Assembly: GCF_019351405.1 (NCBI RefSeq)
Contig: NZ_JAHWZX010000014.1
Coordinates: 23,058-87,057 of the forward strand
Direction: 5' to 3'
Source of the DNA: Stakelama flava
GTDB lineage: Bacteria; Pseudomonadota; Alphaproteobacteria; Sphingomonadales; Sphingomonadaceae
Length of the DNA stretch: 64,000 bases
Shown: piece by piece, positions 25,948 through 34,071 of the stretch
Layout: every line of letters starts with the position of its first letter
Numbering within the stretch: position 1 is the stretch's first letter
Program-made: the position numbers and the translations under genes
Notes under the pieces: generated by a model
Seen by the model: only the letters and a program-made list of their open reading frames with translations
Database searches by the model: none
Told to the model about the DNA's origin: nothing

Positions 25948-26706
25948 TTAAAGCAGCAGCCATTCCTCGGCGCTGCGGCTGCCGACAAAGCCGCCCTGCC
26001 CCCGGCGCTCGGCCTCCTGCTCGGCGGTATAGCGTATATCGGGATCGCGGTCGTGCAGGAAGCGGGCGAGCGATTCGTCGTCGATCTCGTTCCACTCCTT
26101 GCCGCGGTCCGGCCCCATCCGCACGCGCGGCAACAGCCCCGGCAGGTTCGACCATTCGATCAGTTGCGCAATGCTCGCTTCGTTCAGCATATCGCGCAGG
26201 TGATGCGCGGTGACATAGGCGTCGGGAAAGGCGCGATGCACCGGCAGGCCACGTTCGTGCACCAGCCCGTCGGGCTTGCGCCAATATCGCAGCATCTGGT
26301 TGGAAAAGCTGGGCGAATCAGGCCAGAGCCGCATCGCGCATTTCCAGGTGCATATCCAGTCCGCCCCGCGGGTCAGCGGCGCGGTGCAGAATTGCTGTTC
26401 GAAATCAGCGCGATGCGCGGCAAGCGCCACCCGCCGCGGCCAGGGGTCGAGCACCTGACGCGCGACATCGTGCCAATAGGGCGCATCGGCCACCTGTTCA
26501 TCGAGGATGTGGTGCACGGCCTGAGTCACCGGTGGAATCGGGCGGCCGGGATTGACCAAAATTCCACCATGCTCGTCAGTCAATTCCCAGCGGCCGCCGC
26601 TGCCCAGCGCCACATCCTGCCAGCCGATTTCGCAAACGCCGTGCGCCGGCGGGCTCGACCCGGTGGTTTCCAGGTCGATGACTCGAATGATGCGATCGGA
26701 GGACAT
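25948..26706 (-). CDS. 3'-5' exonuclease of the DnaQ/DEDDh family
   Basis: A 252-residue protein with all DEDDh motifs: Exo I RVIDLETTGS (residues 8-17), Exo II AHRADFEQQF near residue 96 and Exo III HRAFPDAYVT near residue 156. The catalytic D, E, D, H and D are therefore present. The C-terminal 70 residues (DRDPDIRYTAEQEAERRG) look like an extra module found in some stand-alone exonucleases. It is not the polymerase III epsilon subunit, which has a different tail. It is first in a run with osmC and the asparaginase gene. Confidence 0.88.
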   Translation of the reverse strand: MSSDRIIRVIDLETTGSSPPAHGVCEIGWQDVALGSGGRWELTDEHGGILVNPGRPIPPVTQAVHHILDEQVADAPYWHDVARQVLDPWPRRVALAAHRADFEQQFCTAPLTRGADWICTWKCAMRLWPDSPSFSNQMLRYWRKPDGLVHERGLPVHRAFPDAYVTAHHLRDMLNEASIAQLIEWSNLPGLLPRVRMGPDRGKEWNEIDDESLARFLHDRDPDIRYTAEQEAERRGQGGFVGSRSAEEWLLL

Positions 26707-26767
26707 GGGCCCCTAAGTGGCGGCTCCGCCCTCCGATTGCCAGTGCTGATTTTGGCCGCGGACCGGT

Positions 26768-28153
26768 TTAATGCCCGGCTTGCGGACCGCGCTCGACCCC
26801 GCTTTTGGCGAGCTGATCGTCGATCTGCGCGACCAGCCGGTCGAGACCTTCCCTGCTGGTCGATTCGGCGCGGGCGACCAGCACGTCCTGCGTGTTGCTC
26901 GCGCGCAGCAGCCACCACCCGTCCGGGGTGTTCACCCGGGCGCCATCGGTACGATTGACATCAGCACCGTCGGCCTCCAGCCGGTCGAGCACTTCGTCGA
27001 CGATCGCGAACTTGCGGCTTTCATCGACCTGGAACCGCATTTCCGGCGTGTTGATCATATTGGGCATTTCGCCGCGAATCTGAGTCATCGACTTGCCGAT
27101 CATATGCACTGCGCGGATAAGTTGCACCGCCGCATATTGCGCATCGTCGAACCCGTAATAATCGTGCGCGAAGAAGATATGGCCGCTCATTTCGCCAGCC
27201 AGCGGCGCGCCGGTTTCCTTCATCTTCGTCTTGATAAGGCTGTGACCGGTCTTCCACATCAGTGGTTCGCCGCCCAGTTCGGCAATCCGGTCGTACAGCA
27301 TCTGCGATGCCTTGACATCGGCGATGATCGTGGCGCCCGGCACTTCGCGCAGCACAGGTACCGCCAAAATGGACAAAAGCTGATCGCCCCAGATCACGCG
27401 GCCTTCGCCGTCGATCGCGCCGATCCGATCGCCATCGCCGTCGAAAGCCAGTCCGAAATCGAGATTCTTCTCCGCGACGAGCCGTTTCAGATCGGCAAGA
27501 TTCTTCTCTTCGGTGGGATCGGGATGATGATTGGGAAAATTGCCGTCGACTTCGGTGAACAACAGATGATGCTCACCCGGCAGGAGCTCGACCAGCTTCT
27601 CGATCACCGGGCCGGCCGCCCCGTTGCCGCAGTCCCAGCCGATCCTGTAGGCACCGCCGGCATAGCCTGCCATCAGGCGGCCGACATAATCGTCCATGAT
27701 GTCGGCTTCATCGACATTGCCGGTTTCGACCTCGTCCCAGTCGCCTTGCGCCGACATCGCGCCGATCTTCTGAATATCCTCGCCGAAAAAGGCGCTGTGC
27801 TGAAAAACCATCTTGAAGCCGTTATATTCGGCGGGATTATGGCTTCCGGTTACCTGAATGCCGCCATCGACCTCCAGCACCGCCTCGGCATAATATAGCA
27901 TCGGCGTCGGCCCCAGGCCGATGCGAACCACGTCGACGCCCGCCTGGCGCAGCCCGTCGACCAGCGCGGTTTCCATCTGCGGCGACGATGCGCGGCCGTC
28001 GCGCCCCACCGCCACGCGCCGACCGCCCGCCCGGCGGATCAGCGTGCCGAAACTGCGGCCGATGGCATGCGCGTCCTGCGTGCCGAGCGTTTTTCCGACG
28101 ATGCCGCGAATGTCGTATTCACGAAGCGTTGACGGGTCGAAGCGATGTGTCAC
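26768..28153 (-). CDS. Phosphoglucomutase/phosphomannomutase
   Basis: A 461-residue alpha-D-phosphohexomutase, like sphingomonad PgmG and Pseudomonas AlgC. It interconverts 1- and 6-phosphates of glucose and mannose for exopolysaccharide and LPS sugars. The phospho-serine is Ser104 in VTGSHNPAEYNG, the metal loop is FDGDGDRIG near residue 240, the sugar loop GEMSGH near residue 320 and the phosphate loop RASNTQ near residue 420. It stands between the exonuclease gene and the J-domain gene, same strand, 52 nt from the latter. Confidence 0.93.
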   Translation of the reverse strand: MTHRFDPSTLREYDIRGIVGKTLGTQDAHAIGRSFGTLIRRAGGRRVAVGRDGRASSPQMETALVDGLRQAGVDVVRIGLGPTPMLYYAEAVLEVDGGIQVTGSHNPAEYNGFKMVFQHSAFFGEDIQKIGAMSAQGDWDEVETGNVDEADIMDDYVGRLMAGYAGGAYRIGWDCGNGAAGPVIEKLVELLPGEHHLLFTEVDGNFPNHHPDPTEEKNLADLKRLVAEKNLDFGLAFDGDGDRIGAIDGEGRVIWGDQLLSILAVPVLREVPGATIIADVKASQMLYDRIAELGGEPLMWKTGHSLIKTKMKETGAPLAGEMSGHIFFAHDYYGFDDAQYAAVQLIRAVHMIGKSMTQIRGEMPNMINTPEMRFQVDESRKFAIVDEVLDRLEADGADVNRTDGARVNTPDGWWLLRASNTQDVLVARAESTSREGLDRLVAQIDDQLAKSGVERGPQAGH

Positions 28154-28205
28154 CTGGTGCCTCCTTGCATGGTGCCTGCCTGAATTCCTGGCATGTCCCG
28201 AAAGT

Positions 28206-28472
28206 TCAATCGGATGTTCGCCCGATCAACAGATCGCGCGCGGCGTTGATGCGCCGGGTCGCCTCCGCCGATCCGCCCCGATCGGGATGGACCCGAGCGA
28301 CCTGACGGCGATGCGCGGCGCGAATTTCGTCCCGTCCCGCGTCGCGGCCGACGCCCAGCACGCTGCGCGCCTCTGCCTCGTCGGCGGGAAGTTTAAGTCG
28401 TTCGGCCTTGCCCTTGCGCATCAGGAGCCAGAGCGCGGCGAAGATCAGCGCGACGAAGATCAGCTTCGCCAT
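28206..28472 (-). CDS. Membrane-anchored J-domain protein
   Basis: An 88-residue protein: one N-terminal membrane segment (LIFVALIFAALWLLM), a short linker, then a minimal J domain with HPD at residues 62-64 (RVHPDRGGSAEA). Such DjlA/Tim14-like proteins bring DnaK to the membrane. Starting at ATG 28472 puts it 1 nt after the mipZ stop, so it is probably co-transcribed with mipZ; a longer frame from 28511 would overlap mipZ. The shortened J domain still has helices II and III. Confidence 0.88.
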   Translation of the reverse strand: MAKLIFVALIFAALWLLMRKGKAERLKLPADEAEARSVLGVGRDAGRDEIRAAHRRQVARVHPDRGGSAEATRRINAARDLLIGRTSD

Positions 28473-28473
28473 G

Positions 28474-29274
28474 TCAATCCACCGGCTGCGGCGCGAGGTC
28501 CGGTAGCGCAAGCCCCGCCATCATGTCGCGCAGTTCCTGCCGCGCGGCGACATGCGACAGGCCCATCGCCCCGAATTCCTTCGAATCGAGCATGGTCAGC
28601 CCCTTGGGGAACAGTTCGCGATAGATGACGCGTTCGGACAAGCCGGAAATGACCCGGAAGCCAACCCGTTTGGAAAGCTGGTCGATCGCCTCGCTCACCC
28701 GGCGCATGTTGCGCGCCTCGATATGCTGCATCCGGTTCCTCAGCACGACCCAGTCGATCGCGCTGCCATCCGCCTTTGCCCGGGTGGTGCGCGATTCCCA
28801 GATCAGTTCGGAATAAAAGCTGGGCCTGACGACCTTGTACGTATCGGGGTCTACCTGACCGATCAGATCGAAATCGACGAAACTGTCGTTCATCGGCGTG
28901 ACCAGCGTATCGGCGTTGGTCACCGCGATCCGTGCGAACCGGTCGTCGCGGCCGGGCGTGTCGATGACCAGATAATCGGCGCCGGCGCCCAGTTCGTCTA
29001 GCGTGCGCGAAAACAGCGAAATGCTTTCGCCGTCATGGGTGCGATATTCGGGCATCGGCAATTGCCGCCCGGTGCGGCGGATCGTCTCCGCCCGGTTGTC
29101 GAGATAGCGGCCAAGCGTACGCTGACGATGGTCGAGGTCGAACGCCGCCACCTTCGCCCCACGCGCGGCAAGGGCGATAGTGGCGTGCACCGCAGTGGTG
29201 GATTTGCCGGTCCCGCCCTTTTCATTCGCGAACACGATGACGTGCAACCGGTTCGATCCGTGCCCCAAGTTCAC
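28474..29274 (-). CDS. mipZ: Division-plane positioning ATPase MipZ
   Basis: A 266-residue ParA/MinD-type ATPase. The deviant Walker A is NEKGGTGKST (residues 17-26), followed by the switch region VIDTPGRDDRFAR. In Caulobacter MipZ forms a gradient from the poles with ParB and blocks FtsZ assembly away from mid-cell. The length and the C-terminal region (ERVIYRELFPKGLTM) fit MipZ rather than plasmid ParA. It is divergent from panC, an arrangement also seen in Caulobacter, and followed by the J-domain protein. Confidence 0.93.
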   Translation of the reverse strand: MNLGHGSNRLHVIVFANEKGGTGKSTTAVHATIALAARGAKVAAFDLDHRQRTLGRYLDNRAETIRRTGRQLPMPEYRTHDGESISLFSRTLDELGAGADYLVIDTPGRDDRFARIAVTNADTLVTPMNDSFVDFDLIGQVDPDTYKVVRPSFYSELIWESRTTRAKADGSAIDWVVLRNRMQHIEARNMRRVSEAIDQLSKRVGFRVISGLSERVIYRELFPKGLTMLDSKEFGAMGLSHVAARQELRDMMAGLALPDLAPQPVD

Positions 29275-29351
29275 TATATCCTCAGTTGATCCCTGCGTCC
29301 CCCCCTCATAGAAGACGCGCCTTCAATTTCCATATCCAAGGCCAGGTACGC

Positions 29352-30197
29352 GTGCAAACCATCCGTCAGCTAACCCAATTGCGTGAAGCGGTCGCCGCCT
29401 GGCGGGCAGAGCAGCTTCGCGTCGCGCTGGTGCCCACCATGGGCGCGTTGCATGACGGGCATATGGCGCTGGTCGAAGCGGCGAGACGCAACGCCGATCG
29501 CGTCGTGGTTTCGATCTTCGTCAATCCCCGGCAATTCGGCGCGGGCGAGGATCTGGACCACTATCCGCGCCGCGAACAGGCCGATTCGCGCATGCTGACC
29601 GATGCAGGCGTCGATCTGTTATGGCTGCCCGATGCCGAAACCATGTATCCGGCTGGTTTCGATAGCAGCATCCATGTCGGCACGGTTAGCGAAGGGTATG
29701 AAGGCGCAAACCGTCCCGGCCATTTCGATGGCGTGGCGACAGTGGTGGCGAAGCTTTTCAATCAGGTGAGTCCCGATCTGGCACTGTTCGGCGAAAAGGA
29801 TTACCAGCAGCTCGCCGTCATCCGCAAAATGGTCATCGATCTGGATTTCATGATCGACATTATCGGCGTTCCCACCCAGCGCGAGGATGACGGGCTGGCC
29901 CTGTCATCGCGCAATATCTATCTGGTCGATGAAGACCGGCAGGCGGCGGTGGCGCTGCCCCGCGCGCTCGGCATCGCAGCGCGCGACATCGCCCGTGGCG
30001 GCGATGTGCCGGCGGCGTTGGCACAGGCGCGCGAGACTCTGGAAAAAGCGGGTTTCGATGTCGATTATGTGGAGATTGTTAAGGAATCCACGCTAGAGCC
30101 GCACGATCCCGAAGCGCCCTCGCGTCTGATCGCCGCGGCAAAGATCGCGGGCACCCGCCTGATCGACAATATCGTGGTGGAACCGGGCCCCGCCTGA
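29352..30197 (+). CDS. panC: Pantothenate synthetase
   Basis: A 281-residue enzyme joining pantoate and beta-alanine with ATP, the last step to vitamin B5. The HIGH-like ATP motif is in PTMGALHDGHMAL (residues 29-41), with further signatures VVSIFVNPRQFGAGED, GEKDYQQL and SSRNIYL. The start is GTG 29352 (VQTIRQL), which gives the standard length; upstream in-frame TTG 29286 only adds unconserved sequence. An AGG lies about 8 nt upstream. No panB is adjacent. Confidence 0.95.
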   Translation: MQTIRQLTQLREAVAAWRAEQLRVALVPTMGALHDGHMALVEAARRNADRVVVSIFVNPRQFGAGEDLDHYPRREQADSRMLTDAGVDLLWLPDAETMYPAGFDSSIHVGTVSEGYEGANRPGHFDGVATVVAKLFNQVSPDLALFGEKDYQQLAVIRKMVIDLDFMIDIIGVPTQREDDGLALSSRNIYLVDEDRQAAVALPRALGIAARDIARGGDVPAALAQARETLEKAGFDVDYVEIVKESTLEPHDPEAPSRLIAAAKIAGTRLIDNIVVEPGPA

Positions 30198-30210
30198 CAG
30201 CATCGTAAAA

Positions 30211-30231
30211 TTACAGCACAGCACGCTGTAA
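30211..30231. promoter_or_regulatory. Inverted repeat TTACAGC-N7-GCTGTAA in an AT-rich leader
   Basis: Perfect 7-bp arms (30211-30217 and 30225-30231) lie just after panC. They are followed by an AT-rich stretch (30232-30265) with AACAGTTAATATTGTT, itself partly symmetric. The region is the only AT-rich island nearby and should hold the promoter of the Sel1 gene at 30318. The repeat may be an operator or a weak panC terminator. Confidence 0.35.
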
Positions 30232-30317
30232 TATAACAGTTAATATTGTTAACCATTTGTTGAAAACTCGTGGTCAATCCTTGTCCCTGCAATCATGCAG
30301 AACAAGGGAGACGCGCC

Positions 30318-30614
30318 ATGGGCAAAAGCGTCAAAAGTGCCACATTCCTGATCGAAAGCCACTTGCAGCAAGCAGCACGCGGCGATGCCGAGGCATGGTT
30401 CGAACTGGGCATGGTCTATTCCAGTGGTGCAGCAGGGTCCGATATCGACCTGATCGAAGCGCACAAATGGTTTAATCTGGCGGCGATGGGCGGGAATCCC
30501 CGCGCACAGGAATGCCGTTCCGAAATCGCCGATTATATGAGCGCGTTCGAAATCGCCGAAGCGCAGAAACAGGCCCGCGCATGGCTGAACCAGTCTGGCG
30601 CCCGCGCGCATTGA
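30318..30614 (+). CDS. Small Sel1/TPR-like repeat protein
   Basis: A 98-residue cytoplasmic protein without a signal peptide. Residues 23-60 form one Sel1-like repeat (DAEAWFELGMVYSSG; IEAHKWFNLAAMGGNP), and a second helix pair follows (AEAQKQARAWL). Sel1 repeats bind other proteins. ATG 30318 has a strong site (AAGGGAGA). The gene is alone between panC and topA, with an AT-rich region upstream and a hairpin behind. Partner unknown. Confidence 0.85.
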   Translation: MGKSVKSATFLIESHLQQAARGDAEAWFELGMVYSSGAAGSDIDLIEAHKWFNLAAMGGNPRAQECRSEIADYMSAFEIAEAQKQARAWLNQSGARAH

Positions 30615-30629
30615 ACGTGTCGCGACGAT

Positions 30630-30659
30630 GTTCGCCCTGCAGTCTGCCGCAGGGCGAAC
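30630..30659. terminator. Perfect hairpin between the Sel1 gene and topA
   Basis: GTTCGCCCTGC (30630-30640) and GCAGGGCGAAC (30649-30659) form an 11-bp stem with an 8-nt loop. It lies between two convergent genes and can serve both. No long T-run follows on either strand. Confidence 0.65.
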
Positions 30660-30678
30660 GGGGTGGGCGGAACGTCGT

Positions 30679-33222
30679 CTAATCGTCTTTCGCGGATGCT
30701 TTTTTCGCGGGACTTTTCTTTGCCGCCGGCTTTTTCTTCGGTGCCGCCTTCCTCTTCGCGCCCTTCTTCTTAACCGGCCCCTTGGCTGCCTTGTCATCGA
30801 TAAGCTGCGCCGCCTCTTCCAGTGTCAGCGCATCCTTGTCGATCGTCTTGGGCAACGTGGCATTGGTTGTTCCGTCGGTGACATAGGGACCGTAGCGCCC
30901 CTCCATCAGCTTCACCTCTTCCTCGGTCCGCGGATGCTTGCCCAGCACCTTTAACGGTTCGCGAGTACCACGGGCGCGCGGTCCCTTTTCCGCCGCTTCG
31001 GCCAGCTTCACCACGGCGGCGTTCATGCCGGTTTCGAACACTTCCTCGGTCGAGGACAGTTTCGCATATTTGCCGTTATGCTTCAGATACGGGCCATAGC
31101 GGCCGATCGACGCTTCGATCGGTTCGCCCGTTTCGGGATGGTCGCCGATGGTGCGCGGCAGGCTGAGCAGCTTGAGCGCCATTTCCAGATCGAGTTCGCC
31201 CGGCAGGTCCTTGGGGATCGACGCACGCTTCGCCTCCTTGCCCTCGCCTAGCTGGATATACGGGCCGAACCGTCCCGATTTGCGCTCGACCTCCAGCCCG
31301 GTTTCGGGGTCGGTGCCCAGCCCTTCGGGACCGGTATCTTCGGACGCGACGCCCGGCTGCGCAAAGGCGCGGGTGTATTTGCAGTCGGGATAGTTGGAGC
31401 AGGCAACGAACGCGCCAAACCGCCCGCCGCGCAGCGCCAGCCTGCCATCGCCGCAACTGGGGCAGGCGCGCGGGTCCGATCCATCGGCCTTTGCCGGGAA
31501 TAGGAAGGGTTCGAGGAACTGGTCAAGCTGCGCCGTCACCTCGGACGGTTTGAACTCCATGACCTCGTTGGTGCGCGGTTTGAAATCGCGCCAGAACGCT
31601 TCGAGCACCGCCTGCCATGCCGCGCGACCGCCGGACACATCGTCCAGTTCCTCCTCCAGCCCGGCGGTGAAATCATAGCTGACATATTTTTCGAAAAAAC
31701 GTTCGAGGAACGCAGTCAGCAACCGGCCGGTTTCCTCGGCGAAAAAGCGGTTCTTCTCGGTGCGCACATAGGCGCGATCCTTCAGCACCTGAATGATCGA
31801 GGCATAGGTCGATGGCCGCCCGATCCCCAGTTCCTCCAGCCGCTTGACCAGCGATGCTTCGGAAAAGCGCGGCGGCGGCTGGGTGAAATGCTGTTCGGCG
31901 CGCACGCCGATCTTCGCCGGGGAATCGCCTTCGCGCAACATCGGCAGACGGCGCGAATCCTCGTCATCCGCGTCGTCGCGCCCTTCCTCGTACAGCGCGA
32001 GGAAGCCGGGAAAGAGCACTACCTGCCCCGTCGCCCGAAGCGCGGTGCGCCCGGTGCCGTCCTCCAGTTCGATCGTCGTGCGTTCAAGCCGCGCCGACGC
32101 CATCTGGCTCGCCAGTGCACGCTTGAAGATCAGATCGTACAGGCGGCCGTGATCACCCGAGCCTGCGCGGTCCTTTGAAAAGTCGGTGGGGCGGATCGCC
32201 TCATGCGCTTCCTGCGCATTCTTCGCCTTTGTCTGATACTGGCGCGGCTTATCGGGGACATAGCCGCCGTCATACCGGTCCTGGATCGCCTTGCGCGCGT
32301 CCTGAATCGCGCCGCCGTCCATCTGAACCCCGTCGGTACGCATATAGGTGATCGCGCCGTCTTCATACAGCGCCTGCGCGATCCGCATCGTGTGGCTGGC
32401 GGAAAAGCCCAGCTTTCGCGCCGCTTCCTGTTGCAGCGTGGAAGTGGTGAAGGGCGGCGGCGGGTTGCGCGTGCCTGGCTTGGTCTCGACCGAGGCGACA
32501 GTGAAGCGCCCCGCCTCGACCGCAGCTTTCGCGCGCATGGCGGTGGCTTCGTCGCCGATGGTCAGCCGGTCGATCCTGTCGCCTTCGAACCGGACAAGGC
32601 GCGCTTCGAAACCGGTGCCGTCCTGTTCCATATCGGCCGCGACCGACCAATATTCCTGCGCGACGAAGCTTTCGATCTCGCGCTCGCGCTCGACCACCAA
32701 CCGAAGCGCAACCGACTGCACTCGCCCCGCCGATTTGGCGCCGGGCAGCTTGCGCCACAGCACCGGCGACAGGGTGAAGCCGACCAGATAGTCAAGCGCC
32801 CGGCGCGCGCGATACGCATCGATCAGATCGGTATCGAGGCCGCGTGGGGCTAGCATCGCATCGGTCACCGCCTTTTTTGTGATCGCGTTGAAGGTGACTC
32901 GCTCCACCTCTTTGGGCAGCGCCTTTTTCTTCGCCAGCACTTCCTGCACATGCCAGGAAATCGCCTCCCCCTCACGATCGGGGTCGGTGGCCAGGATCAG
33001 CCGGTCGGCCTTTTTCGCCTCATCCGTAATCGCCTTTAGCTGCTTCGATTTGTCGGCATAGGGTTCCCACGACATTTCGAATCCCTGATCCGGATCGACC
33101 GACCCGTCCTTGGGCGGCAGATCACGGACATGGCCGTAGCTCGCGAGAACGCGGTAATCCTTGCCGAGATATTTCTCGATGGTTTTCGCCTTGGCCGGCG
33201 ATTCGACGATGACAAGCTGCAT
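30679..33222 (-). CDS. topA: DNA topoisomerase I
   Basis: An 847-residue type IA topoisomerase that relaxes negative supercoils. The Toprim domain comes first (VIVESPAKAKTIEKYLG; ILATDPDREGEAISWH). The active Tyr lies in AITYMRTDGVQ near residue 300. A C4 zinc ribbon follows (ACPSCGDGRLALRGG; CSNYPDCKYT), then repeated C-terminal domains ending in a Lys/Ala/Pro-rich tail (KKPAAKKSPAKKASAKDD). The tail is common in alphaproteobacterial TopA and binds DNA. ATG 33222 gives the standard N-terminus. dprA, often adjacent in this class, is about 2 kb away. Confidence 0.97.
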   Translation of the reverse strand: MQLVIVESPAKAKTIEKYLGKDYRVLASYGHVRDLPPKDGSVDPDQGFEMSWEPYADKSKQLKAITDEAKKADRLILATDPDREGEAISWHVQEVLAKKKALPKEVERVTFNAITKKAVTDAMLAPRGLDTDLIDAYRARRALDYLVGFTLSPVLWRKLPGAKSAGRVQSVALRLVVEREREIESFVAQEYWSVAADMEQDGTGFEARLVRFEGDRIDRLTIGDEATAMRAKAAVEAGRFTVASVETKPGTRNPPPPFTTSTLQQEAARKLGFSASHTMRIAQALYEDGAITYMRTDGVQMDGGAIQDARKAIQDRYDGGYVPDKPRQYQTKAKNAQEAHEAIRPTDFSKDRAGSGDHGRLYDLIFKRALASQMASARLERTTIELEDGTGRTALRATGQVVLFPGFLALYEEGRDDADDEDSRRLPMLREGDSPAKIGVRAEQHFTQPPPRFSEASLVKRLEELGIGRPSTYASIIQVLKDRAYVRTEKNRFFAEETGRLLTAFLERFFEKYVSYDFTAGLEEELDDVSGGRAAWQAVLEAFWRDFKPRTNEVMEFKPSEVTAQLDQFLEPFLFPAKADGSDPRACPSCGDGRLALRGGRFGAFVACSNYPDCKYTRAFAQPGVASEDTGPEGLGTDPETGLEVERKSGRFGPYIQLGEGKEAKRASIPKDLPGELDLEMALKLLSLPRTIGDHPETGEPIEASIGRYGPYLKHNGKYAKLSSTEEVFETGMNAAVVKLAEAAEKGPRARGTREPLKVLGKHPRTEEEVKLMEGRYGPYVTDGTTNATLPKTIDKDALTLEEAAQLIDDKAAKGPVKKKGAKRKAAPKKKPAAKKSPAKKASAKDD

Positions 33223-33309
33223 GAGAGAGTGGAAACGTCCTTACATGTGTGCGCACAAGGATGGGGAGCCTCCTAGCGGCTCGTCAAGGTGCGCGACAGA
33301 CCGTTTATC

Positions 33310-33335
33310 GGAACCTGTCGAGCGTATCGAACGTG
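33310..33335 (+). promoter_or_regulatory. Possible EcfG-type promoter before the DUF4396 gene (imperfect)
   Basis: GGAAC (33310-33314), 17 nt, then CGTG (33332-33335) matches GGAAC-N17-CGTT at 8 of 9 fixed positions. It is 38-63 nt upstream of the proposed TTG start. The last -10 base is wrong, so this is only a candidate. Confidence 0.3.
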
Positions 33336-33372
33336 TAAGCCGCAATCGCCGATCATTGCCACGGAGACGATA

Positions 33373-34071
33373 TTGCCGGATTTTCCTGCCTGGCTGCACA
33401 CGCTTTCACTACTTTCGCTTGCCATCGGCTTTGGCTGCGCGGTCGTTATCGTGATCGACGAAGTTCGCCATCCGCAGAAAATGTGGATCATGAATCTGGT
33501 CTGGCCGCTGACCGCGCTGTTCGGCAGCGTCATCTGGCTGGCCTTCTACAACAGTTTCGGGCGCAATGACGGCACGCAGGACGATGCGCCGCCGATGCAC
33601 ATCGCCGTTGCCAAGGGCGCATCGCATTGCGGGGCTGGCTGTACGCTGGGCGACATCATCGTCGAATGGGCGGCGTTCGCCATTCCGGGAATCGCGACAT
33701 TGTTCGGCTGGCACAGCCTGTTCGCCGAGAAGACCTTTGCGGTATGGATTCCCGACTATCTGGTCGCGTTTGCCATCGGCATTGTCTTTCAATATTTCAC
33801 CATCGCCCCGATGCGCGGTCTGTCGTTCGGCAAGGGCGTGTGGCAGGCGGTGAAGGCGGACACGCTGTCTATCACCAGCTGGCAGGTGGGCATGTACGGC
33901 CTGATGGCGATTGGCCAGTTCGCCTGGTTCAAACCCGCTTATGGCGGCGTGGCGGAGGTGAACACGCCCGAATTCTGGTGGCTGATGCAAATCGCGATGC
34001 TGGCGGGATTCGCCACCGCCTATCCGACCAACTGGTGGCTCGTGAAATCGGGCCTGAAGGAAAAGATGTGA
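33373..34071 (+). CDS. DUF4396 membrane protein
   Basis: A 232-residue polytopic protein with about six membrane segments. Between segments two and three it carries the motif ASHCGAGCTLGDIIVEW (about residues 83-99), diagnostic of DUF4396; the Cys and His could bind a metal. The function is unknown. The start is set at TTG 33373 because GGAG lies 6 nt upstream and the first membrane helix follows directly; a GTG at 33289 would add 28 polar residues and lacks a spaced ribosome site. The stop overlaps the next gene's GTG by 4 nt (GTGA). Confidence 0.8.
   Translation: MPDFPAWLHTLSLLSLAIGFGCAVVIVIDEVRHPQKMWIMNLVWPLTALFGSVIWLAFYNSFGRNDGTQDDAPPMHIAVAKGASHCGAGCTLGDIIVEWAAFAIPGIATLFGWHSLFAEKTFAVWIPDYLVAFAIGIVFQYFTIAPMRGLSFGKGVWQAVKADTLSITSWQVGMYGLMAIGQFAWFKPAYGGVAEVNTPEFWWLMQIAMLAGFATAYPTNWWLVKSGLKEKM

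Noticed and set aside
30679..30790. Low-complexity Lys/Ala/Pro tail of TopA as a frameshift artefact
   Set aside because: Such basic tails are normal in alphaproteobacterial topoisomerase I.
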